From contig CM074859.1 of the NCBI GenBank assembly GCA_037501455.1, forward strand, positions 90,602,894-90,666,893: a stretch of 64,000 nucleotides of DNA, written 5' to 3'. The notes under the pieces were generated by a model. That model had not been told where the DNA came from and ran no database searches. It was given only the letters and a program-made list of their open reading frames with translations. Every line of letters begins with the position of its first letter. Position 1 is the stretch's first letter. Of the stretch, positions 56,545 through 64,000 are shown piece by piece. Origin of the DNA: Lantana camara. Lineage: Eukaryota; Streptophyta; Magnoliopsida; Lamiales; Verbenaceae. The position numbers were made by a program, and so were the translations under genes.

Positions 56545-59043
56545 TGTAACGCCCCAAATTTTATTAATCATAATTTTCGGTTATTATAGTAAAATTTGAA
56601 TTTATTTCAGAACAAAAAAATATTTATTGCACGAAATAATTGCCGAGAGCATTTCAAATTACCAAATTGTCCCTAGATGGATATTCCTTTAAACTTAGGG
56701 ACTTAAGTGCATGATTTCTAAGGACCTCATTGATTATATTTCAAAAGCTTTTGTACTCAATTGCATACTCTCATAAGATGAAGGATTAATTGGCAAATTG
56801 GCACATTTCACAAAAACCAAGGGATGAATCACGTAATATCATCCCTAGCTTCTTCCTTGATCATTTTCATCCCAAAATTGCCAAACATATTCATCACTCT
56901 CTCGGTATTTCAAAGAAGAAAAGGGAAGAAGATAATTTTATCTCAATCATCAAGATTTCAAGAAGTTTTGCAAGGAATTAAGCATCATCATCATCATCTT
57001 CTTCTTCATCCATTTCTTAGTTTCAAGGTGGGTTTGGCATGAATCCATGGTTCTTGATCATAATTGCATGAGCTAGGGTTTGAGATTTATATGCTAGATG
57101 GATTGATTGGACATGGAAGCATGATTAAATGATGATAACATGAATTCTTGCTTGATTCCTTGAATATTGGCATGAGTGATCAAGTTTGATCATGAGCTTG
57201 AAGCATGAATATGTGATGATATTTTATGGTTTTAAGTGTCTAAGTGTTGTAGTATCACTTCTTGAATGTGTATGCATCATATTCCCATAAATTATAGCAT
57301 TTGGGGGTCAAAAATGGAATTTTGAAGCTTTGTTGCTTTCTTCCCGAGAGCATACTCTGTTTCTGCTCTGTTTTTCAGTTGCAGAAGCAGGGAACGACCG
57401 TTCCCAGCCTCAAGGCATTGTGGGAACGGGCGTTCCCTTCTTTCAAATGGAAACCGCGCGGCCGACTATGGGAACGGCCGTTCCCATTTTGGCCTTAGAG
57501 CCGGAAGGGCCGTTCCCAGCGTAGGCGCGCTTTTTAAAATGAAAAACGTTGCCGCGTTTCTTTGGGCAACGGGAACGACCGTTCCCAGTTTTCAAAGGAA
57601 GCCTGGAACGGCCGTTCCCATGGGGCTGACAGAACAAAAGTTTCTGCATAAATTTCCGAAAATGACCCCTCGACCCGACGACTTCTTTGACCCCGAATTG
57701 CTATAATATGTGTTAATATGATGTGAAACGAAAAGTTATAATACCACATTGCATTTGCAAGGTCGTCTCGACACATTTTGGCCGTTCGTCACATTTGGTC
57801 CATTTTAGAGTCATGTCTCACGTGTACACGTCGTGTTTGCACAGATCATCTTCTTGTGACGTGGAGCAGGGGCCGTAGGCTGTGTCTTGACTTGCATTTG
57901 TCGGTAAAGGTGAGGTTTAGTTATTAATTATTTAGAACCCTATAACCCTTATGTGACTTTTGGGCCAAACGGTATAAGGGTATATGGATTTACAAGTGTT
58001 TTGAACTATCCAATCGTGTTCTTTCATAGTAATCGTGTCATTGAAAGCAAGTGGTGTATCGTGTTACTAATCGTGTTCATGACAAGAGAACCGTGTATCG
58101 TGTTATTGTGATCGTGTTTGGCGAACTCGTGTATCGTGTATCGTGTTTATGGGCCCGAGGGTGAGTGTTTGAGCCAACCGGGAAAGCATAGGGCTGACGG
58201 GTAACTCATAACACCTCTCTCAAACCGTGGGGATGCCCCCTGAATCCACCAGGAGGTTTGGTGGAGGAAGGAGTCCCGTACGTGGGAGTCATGCTCCCGA
58301 CGTACGTCGTGTTATCGTGGGTGGTTCGGGCCTTGCAAACCCACCACCAAGGGAGTGAAGGATGGATTTCATGTTATAGATCGTGTGCACTTTAATGACT
58401 TGCATGATAACCTAATGAAATGAAAGTGCAATGCTTGTTCACTGTCGAGGTTGGTTGGAGATCGTGCACGCCCCTCGCCAGGGCCACTGATTGTTATAAC
58501 AAATGTGATTATCGTATTAAACCTAGTAGTTGTAATCTCGGGCGAGTCCTTGATATTCTGGCACCTATATTATTTTAATTCCAAAACCTTACCCGAGATT
58601 ATAACTTGCATGTTACTTGTGTTATATATCTATATTGCCCCTCACTCGGTCTTCACAGACTGACGCCTCCACCTTTCAGGTTTTACTCGTGGCGTGCTAG
58701 GCGGGAGTCGGGTCGTGTCGTTCTGTCCAGCTGAGTCTAGCATAGCTTTTATTTTCATGTATTAATAGTTCATAGAATCATGTTGATAGTTGAGTATATA
58801 TATGTGAATGTTATCCGGAAGATGATAATGTATTGATAGTTAAATACAGTATTGATACCCATGAATTATTCGGTGCTTTCGCTTTATTTTATTGCATGTG
58901 TAGTTTAGTTCCCGCCTAGCTTGTTGGTATTGCATTGTCACCCGTTCGCTATAGCTTTGATTTATGTATGGATTATCCATTTCATACGTGGATTGAGGCT
59001 ATAGTGCGGGGGTGTGGCACCTCCACGTGTAAGGGGTGTTACA
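56545..59043 (+). repeat. 3' LTR of TR-GAG
   Basis: This is the same sequence as the 5' LTR apart from the 12-bp indel. The core promoter and hairpin repeat at about 58623-58663, the palindrome array at about 57390-57620. It is followed by the CCAAC duplication at 59044-59048. Confidence 0.95.
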
Positions 59044-59531
59044 CCAACCCTGAGGTGCAACCCCCTCGTGGCCGAGGGGAACGTAGATTGGTCCCCAGGG
59101 AGACCAGGCGATCGGAAAGAGCAGGAGATTTTCAACCTCTCCCTCCTGCAGAACCAACGAGGCCAAACACCACTTTGGCGATTACTGAGGCTCCTGCGAG
59201 CGCGAGCGCAAATAGACCTTCCCGCAAGAGTAAGAGAATGCCTGACTCCGCCGCGATCAAAGGAAAGGGCAAACAAGTGGTTGAGGGCCCCCGAGGCGAG
59301 GGGGACACTTCCTCTTCAGAGGAAGAACACATGTGGGAGTTCCCTCGCCGAGGGGACAGAGACTTTACTGGCGCCCCCGACGGCGGGCCGGTTTTGCTGA
59401 GGCCGGGCTCGGTCGCCCAGACTATTACTGATGATTTGTTCAGCCGGGCTCAATTCTCAGCGGACCACAGGCATCTCTACAGTGAGTCTGTAGAGAAGGT
59501 GACGTTCGATGCAGCCCACGCCCTAATTTCC
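59044..59531 (+). pseudogene. antisense gene, exon 2 right half
   Basis: After the duplicated CCAAC the frame continues PEVQPPRGRGERRLVPRE, then a low-complexity charged part with SSSEEEHMWEFPRRG, and ends HALIS before the donor GTAAGT at 59532. Together with 52183-52346 it forms one exon. Confidence 0.8.
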
Positions 59532-59609
59532 GTAAGTCCTCATTTCTTGCATTCTTCTTTTCTGTAATCCACCATTCTTCTGCTAACACTTTTCCCCTCG
59601 ATTACGCAG

Positions 59610-60506
59610 CAAGTTCTTCCTCGGCTCCGGAATGTGCAGATGCGAGCCTCCATATATGCCGAGCGCAAGGCCAAGTATAAGAAGGTGGCCCGCTCGAATG
59701 ATCCGGCCCATATCCAAGGGGAGCTGGATGCTGAGATAGCCAAGTACGAAACCCTCAAGGGTTTGTACAACAAAAATGAAGAGGAGCTGTCAAAGCTGAA
59801 GGAGGACTTTGTGGCTGTGGACGGCGCTCGGATCCGTTTGGGCAACGAGCTGGCCCAAGCTAACGAGCGGGTCAAGAAGGCTGAGGCAGAGAGGGAGAGC
59901 TTGAGAGCAAGGGCTCTGGAGGCCGAGCGCAAGTTTAACGATACTGTCAACGAATGGCCTCGGAGCTTAGAGCGTGCAAACAAGGAGGCCTTGATCAAAT
60001 TTTGCCACTCCAAAGCCTTCAACTTTGCTGCTTCCCTGCATTGCTTGGAGGAGGCTCAGAAGGCCTTCAATCTGGCCATCGAGCAGGGCATACACAAAGG
60101 GCTAACCCATCCTGCCATGAAGGAGGCCGAGGGCACGGGGCTCATGTTCAATGAGCACTGCGAGGAGGAAGATGAAGATCCAAACGACCCCGCAGACAGC
60201 ATAGCGGAAATGGAGTACGACTTCCTGGTGAAACTGATCCAGGATGAGTACACCGATGCCCACAGGGAAAGGGGTGCCGGTCCATCTGATGCTCATGAAG
60301 ACGAGCCCCAAGCGCCGGCCATAGAGGATGCCCCAGTTCAAGCCGCCGAAAACGCCAACGCTCCAGATGCCAATGCGCCTGCCCCAGATGCCAATGCCCC
60401 CAACGATCCGCAAGCCCCTCCTCAAGAGCCTGAAGGTCCAGTTCAAGGCCCAGTTCAGGGACCAGTTCTGGTGATTGTTGATGAAGATGTTGCCCCAGCT
60501 GCTTGA
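59610..60506 (+). CDS. antisense gene, exon 3 (coiled coil and acidic tail)
   Basis: The exon starts after the acceptor TTACGCAG. It encodes a long charged helix (about 59640-60000: ELDAEIAKYETLKGLY, ELAQANERVKKAEAERE) likely to be a coiled coil, then an Ala/Pro/Asn-rich acidic tail with short repeats (DANAPAP, GPVQGPVQGPV). The stop is at 60504-60506 and AATAAA at 60620 may be the polyadenylation signal. With exons 1 and 2 the uninterrupted product would have about 903 residues. Confidence 0.8.
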   Translation, partial: QVLPRLRNVQMRASIYAERKAKYKKVARSNDPAHIQGELDAEIAKYETLKGLYNKNEEELSKLKEDFVAVDGARIRLGNELAQANERVKKAEAERESLRARALEAERKFNDTVNEWPRSLERANKEALIKFCHSKAFNFAASLHCLEEAQKAFNLAIEQGIHKGLTHPAMKEAEGTGLMFNEHCEEEDEDPNDPADSIAEMEYDFLVKLIQDEYTDAHRERGAGPSDAHEDEPQAPAIEDAPVQAAENANAPDANAPAPDANAPNDPQAPPQEPEGPVQGPVQGPVLVIVDEDVAPAA

Positions 60507-60750
60507 GACTTTTCCTCCATCATTTTTCTGTATTTTTCTGATTCTCTGCTTTTCCTTGTATTAGAATTTCATGGGCCTTTGAGCCCTTTTTGTCTTGTAA
60601 TACGCTTCCTTTTTAATGAATAAAATGTCTCTTTTTTGATGACTTTGTTGTTTTTCTTGTTCATTTATGAATCATATAATAAGGCTGTGTAGTATACTCC
60701 TGTGAATGCTTTATTCCTTGTGATGATGTTTTGCTTCTGTGATGAAAAAT

Positions 60751-61260
60751 TTGTCTAAGTCTTGAGCGATCGTGGGGGTCTTATTGTGAGATTGCCCCCC
60801 ACTCCAGACTTGCATAAATTTTGTTTTTGCTCTTGAAATTGAAAATTTGCCTAAGTCTTGAGCACTTGTGAGGGTCTTATGGTGAGATTGCCCCCCCGCT
60901 CAAGACTTGTATAAATTTTGTCTTTGACACAAGTCTTGAGCGATCGTGAGGGTCTTATTGTGAGATTGCCCCTACGCTCAAGTCTTGTGTAAATCTTCCC
61001 TTTGTAAATTTATCTAAAAAGTTTGTCTAAGTCTTGAGCGATCGTGGGGGTCTTATGGTGAGATTGCCCCTACGCTCAAGACTTGCATAAACTTTTCCTT
61101 TTGAAAATTTGTCTAAGTCTTGAGCGGTTGTGAGGGTCTTACTGTGGGATTGCCCCTACGCCCAAGATTTGTGACATTCTTTCCGCCCTTGGGGGATTTT
61201 GCTAAGTCGTTTGTATTTGTGAGGGTCTTATTGAGTGGTTGCCCTCGCTCGAGACTTGAG
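60751..61260. repeat. tandem repeats of about 80-95 bp
   Basis: Six diverged units begin near 60751, 60846, 60930, 61022, 61109 and 61199. Each contains CTAAGTCTTGAGCG, GTGAGGGTCTTATTGTGAGA, TTGCCCC and ACTTGCATAAA. They lie between the ends of the convergent antisense gene and pol. Tandem repeats in this hypervariable 3' region are known from Ogre/Tat elements and can seed satellites. Confidence 0.85.
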
Positions 61261-61318
61261 CAATTCCTTTTTGATTCTGAGGCCATCATTCGAGCGCTCT
61301 GGCTCTTATCATTTTCTT

Positions 61319-61522
61319 GGTTCTGCAGGAAATCCCATTTTCGAGCGCAAGGCGTTTTAAGAAACGACCAAGGCCTACTAGGATGCGTTCTCGTAGGAGA
61401 TCCCGTTTTCGAGCGCAAGGCGTTGTAAGGAACAGCCAAGGCCTACTAGGATGCGTTCTCGTAGGAGATCCCGTTTTCGAGCGCAAGGCGTTGTAAGAAA
61501 CAGCCAAGGCCTACTAGGATTT
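61319..61522. repeat. three 68-bp tandem repeats
   Basis: Units start at 61319, 61387 and 61455; the last two are nearly identical. Each holds TCCCGTTTTCGAGCGCAAGG and CCAAGGCCTACTAGGA. This is a second, unrelated array in the same 3' region. Confidence 0.88.
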
Positions 61523-61826
61523 TCTTCGCGATCCCCTTCCGTCTTGTCTAATTGGTTGTGAGCGTAACCAGTCTATCCTTATGAGGGCGTCCCCCCATGT
61601 GGAGTAGATTGCTGGCCAGCGTAACCCATAAGAGAAAACAGCATTCATATTGGAATGGGCTGCCAACCACGCTCGAGAAGACGAGGGACGTGGGACTTAT
61701 CCATTCAAGCAACCAAAGAAACCGGAATATTAAAGAAATTAAAAAGATTATGTTACCTTTCACTTCGATTTGAAGTACATAGAACCCGTCAAAGTGGGTT
61801 GTTACATCAGAGTTTGCAAAGAGCTT

Positions 61827-64000
61827 TTAAACATAAAACCGCCGGAGGTTACATGCGTTCCAAGGGCGAGGCAAGCGCTCGCCTTGAAGTGTCTCCAGGG
61901 TGTAAGTGTTGTTAGCTCTGAGTTGTATGACCTTGAATGGGCCTTCCCAATTGGGGTCCAACTTGCCCACGTGTTTGGATACTTCCACTTTCTTCAAAAC
62001 CAAGTCTCCCAGCTGGAAAGTTCTTTCCTTCACACGCTTGTTGTACTGTTGGGCTACAGAGGCTTTATAGTGGTGGATCTTAGCCCACGCTCGGTCTCTC
62101 CTTTCGTCCAGTAAGTCTAATTCCAAGCTCCTATTGCTATCGTTGAGCTGAGGCTCGAAATAGCCTACTCGAGCGGATTCATTCACTATCTCCGCTGGTA
62201 TCATCGCTTCTGACCCATACACGAGCGCGTATGGTGTTTCTCCTGTAGCCGCTCGTGGGGTGGTGCGATAAGCCCAAAGCGCTCCTTGCAGCTCCTCGGC
62301 CCATTCACCTTTCTTGCTTTCAAGCATGGTTTTCAGATGTTGCAAAATGATCCTGTTGGTAACTTCCGCTTGTCCATTGGATTGTGGATGTCCTACAGAG
62401 GTAAATCGCTGTTCTATCCCCAATTCAGAACACCACTCTCGTGTGTCAGCTGCTATGAACTGGGATCCATTGTCAGATATGAGCACCCTCGGTATTCCGT
62501 ACCTGCAGATGATGTTCTTCCAAATAAAGTCCCTTACAACCTTGAAAGTGATTTTTGCAACAGCTTCAGCCTCGGCCCACTTGGTGAAGTAGTCGACGGC
62601 TAAAATGACAAACTTCCTTTGTCCTGCAGCCATGGGTAAGGGGCCCACAATGTCTATTCCCCACTGGTCAAAAGGCCAAGAAACATCTATTGGGATCATT
62701 TGTGCGGCTGGCAATTGAGGGAGATTTGAATGAAATTGGCATTTGGGGCACTTCCTCGAAAATTCAATGGCATCCTGGAGGACCGTAGGCCAATAAAACC
62801 CACTTCTCAGAATCTTTTTTGCTAAGGTGCGCCCTCCGGAATGATTCCCACAACTTCCATTGTGTATGAGCTCGAGCGTTTCCTTCGCTTGGGAGGGCCT
62901 TAGGCATCTCATTGGGGGTCCTTGAAATGATTTTTTGAACAATCTCCCCTCGGGATCCAGAGCGAAACGAGGGGCCTTATTCCTGACCTTCCTGGCTTCC
63001 ACCTTGTCAGTTGGAGTGATTCCGTCCCTCAAGAAAATGATGATGTCGTCAAGCCAACAGGGCTCGTTTGGATCAATCATGGCGACCATCTCGGTGGCGA
63101 CCCTTTCCTTGATCAAAGGTTCCTCAGTTCTGAGGAACGTAACAGAGCGCTCGGAAGTGCCTTCTAAAGCTGAAGCAAACTTGGACAGAGCGTCCGCACG
63201 CTCGTTTTCTCCTCGCGGCACTTGAAGTAGGTGAAATTCCTTGAACTTCCCAATGATTTCTCTGGCTTTCTTTAGGTACTGTACCATGGTGGTTTCTCGA
63301 GCCTCATATGTTCCTTCAATCTGGCTCGCTATTAATTGTGAATCCACGTAAGCAGTGATTCTGGAGGCTCCATTCTGAAAAGCTATGTTCAACCCTTGCA
63401 CGAGGGCTTCATATTCTGCTTCATTATTAGTGACTTGGAAGTCCAGCTTGATTGCAAAGTCCAGTTCAATCCCATCAGGGTTTCTGAGGGCCACTCCTAT
63501 TCCTCCCCCTTGAGAGGTTGAGGAACCATCTGTGTGCAGTGCCCATAACCCCTCATTCTCCGCAACGGTGGGCTCGAAACCAAAACGTTCAACCAACAAA
63601 TCCGCCATAACCTGAGCTTGTATCGCGGTCCTGGGCTCGAAGCATAGGTCAAACTGGCTCAATTCGATGGCCCACTTGATTAATCTGCCAGATACGTCCG
63701 GCTTGGACAATACTTGCTTCAAGGGTTGGTCGGTGAGAACTGTTATGGAATGCGCTTGAAAGTAAGGCCTTAGCCTTCTTGAGGCGTTAATAAGAGCGAA
63801 CGCAAATTTCTCAATCTCCAAATATTTCTTTTCGGCTCCTTGCAAGGTTTTGCTCAGATAATAGACAGGCAAATGTTTCCGCTCTCGTACAGCGACCAGA
63901 ACCGCGCTCGTGGCTTCAGGAGAAACAGAAAGATACATGAATAACCTTTCGCCTTCGACAGGCTTAGTCAGTAGTGGAGCGCTCGATAAATAAGCCTTCA
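61827..64000 (-). CDS. Retand-type pol, C-terminal part: RNase H, aRNase H, integrase
   Basis: The frame is open to the window edge (at least 720 residues). Order: RNase H (start to about residue 115 after the methionine at 63938: YLSKTLQGAEKKYLEIEK, VLTDQPL), a second archaeal-type RNase H (about 130-255: HTDGSS, NNEAEYEAL, YVDSQLIASQ, GENERADALSK) and integrase. In the integrase the HHCC finger (IHNGSCGNHSGG...CPKC) and catalytic GIDIVGPLP, ISDNGSQF and NGQAEVTNR are all present. It ends WNACNLRRFYV, with no chromodomain. All catalytic residues I can check are intact, so the enzyme may be functional if the rest of pol is. Confidence 0.93.
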   Translation of the reverse strand, partial: KAYLSSAPLLTKPVEGERLFMYLSVSPEATSAVLVAVRERKHLPVYYLSKTLQGAEKKYLEIEKFAFALINASRRLRPYFQAHSITVLTDQPLKQVLSKPDVSGRLIKWAIELSQFDLCFEPRTAIQAQVMADLLVERFGFEPTVAENEGLWALHTDGSSTSQGGGIGVALRNPDGIELDFAIKLDFQVTNNEAEYEALVQGLNIAFQNGASRITAYVDSQLIASQIEGTYEARETTMVQYLKKAREIIGKFKEFHLLQVPRGENERADALSKFASALEGTSERSVTFLRTEEPLIKERVATEMVAMIDPNEPCWLDDIIIFLRDGITPTDKVEARKVRNKAPRFALDPEGRLFKKSFQGPPMRCLRPSQAKETLELIHNGSCGNHSGGRTLAKKILRSGFYWPTVLQDAIEFSRKCPKCQFHSNLPQLPAAQMIPIDVSWPFDQWGIDIVGPLPMAAGQRKFVILAVDYFTKWAEAEAVAKITFKVVRDFIWKNIICRYGIPRVLISDNGSQFIAADTREWCSELGIEQRFTSVGHPQSNGQAEVTNRIILQHLKTMLESKKGEWAEELQGALWAYRTTPRAATGETPYALVYGSEAMIPAEIVNESARVGYFEPQLNDSNRSLELDLLDERRDRAWAKIHHYKASVAQQYNKRVKERTFQLGDLVLKKVEVSKHVGKLDPNWEGPFKVIQLRANNTYTLETLQGERLPRPWNACNLRRFYV

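Larger units (their letters stand above)
52347..59043 (+). mobile_element. TR-GAG: gag-only non-autonomous Gypsy element, very young
   Basis: LTRs 52347-54857 (2511 bp) and 56545-59043 (2499 bp) appear identical by eye except for one 12-bp indel near 52960. CCAAC duplications flank it exactly. Inside are a primer site, one Gag frame that stops after the zinc knuckles, a stem-loop array, a terminal hairpin and a polypurine tract. Protease, RT and integrase are absent, matching the group called terminal-repeat retrotransposons with GAG. It needs a helper for pol functions but may supply its own particles. Confidence 0.95.
49472..64000 (-). mobile_element. Tat/Retand-type Ty3/Gypsy element with antisense gene (right end outside)
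   Basis: In element orientation (minus) the visible order is RNase H, archaeal-type RNase H and integrase (64000-61827), a long 3' non-coding region with tandem repeats and an antisense three-exon gene, polypurine tract and 3' LTR (49472-50275). Two RNase H domains and an extra antisense gene in this position are described traits of Tat-lineage elements such as Retand. A 6.7-kb TR-GAG element is nested in the antisense gene. 5' LTR, gag and RT lie right of the window. Confidence 0.9.

Overview
This window is nuclear DNA of a flowering plant, almost certainly a eudicot; the species cannot be told from the sequence. Nearly everything in it is transposable element. The evidence is chromodomain Ty3/Gypsy and Tat/Retand-type polyproteins, primer sites complementary to initiator tRNA-Met, a Copia element, MULE and PIF/Harbinger transposase genes with short plant-style introns, and AT-rich spacers. 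I saw no ordinary host housekeeping gene, tRNA, rRNA or CRISPR.

Layout, left to right. 1-9105: a minus-strand chromovirus (gag-pro, RT-RNase H-integrase-chromodomain, 3.0-kb LTRs, left LTR cut by the window edge) that landed in the pol of a decayed Copia element (9106-14315). The Copia element lies in turn in or beside a decayed Mutator-like (MULE) transposase gene (14316-16720). 17260-26892: a compact cluster of small genes. It holds two GRF zinc-finger proteins with a C-terminal membrane anchor, then six Myb/SANT-like or derived two-exon genes in mixed orientation (three with intact frames, three broken), then a broken PIF/Harbinger transposase. A 14-kb non-autonomous LTR element (LARD, 26893-40906, TSD AGTCA) is inserted just upstream of the Harbinger gene; its own 5' LTR carries a 3.0-kb solo LTR (34407-37445, TSD CGGCG). 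40912-41990 is the resumed upstream flank of the cluster. 41991-44411 is AT-rich and featureless. 44420-47182 is an hAT-like element made of one giant inverted repeat of degenerate minisatellite, with an 8-bp TSD. 47223-49471 holds a second hAT-like end, a nested foldback, an LTR fragment and a third hAT-like end. 49472-64000: a Tat/Retand-type Gypsy element in minus orientation with an 804-bp LTR, a three-exon antisense gene on the plus strand, tandem repeats, and an intact RNase H-integrase frame running off the window. A very young gag-only element (TR-GAG, 52347-59043, TSD CCAAC) splits exon 2 of the antisense gene.

The most interesting signals are not genes. (1) Related LTRs at five loci carry a small hairpin just downstream of, or near, the predicted TATA box, and its loop-closing pair changes in a compensated way (A-T, T-A, C-G). 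(2) Three LTR types carry arrays of palindromes at a similar place; the centre (ACGNCCGT) is kept while the arms differ between families and stay self-complementary. (3) The two non-autonomous elements carry, next to the polypurine tract, an array of covarying stem-loops (type GAGAGA-CGGGGT-TCTCTC) and then a terminal hairpin; the autonomous element has only the terminal hairpin. Together these look like conserved nucleic-acid structures of Gypsy elements, possibly for initiation, packaging or strand transfer. The Myb/SANT plus GRF-TM cluster next to a Harbinger transposase is the best candidate for a little-described multigene transposon cargo.
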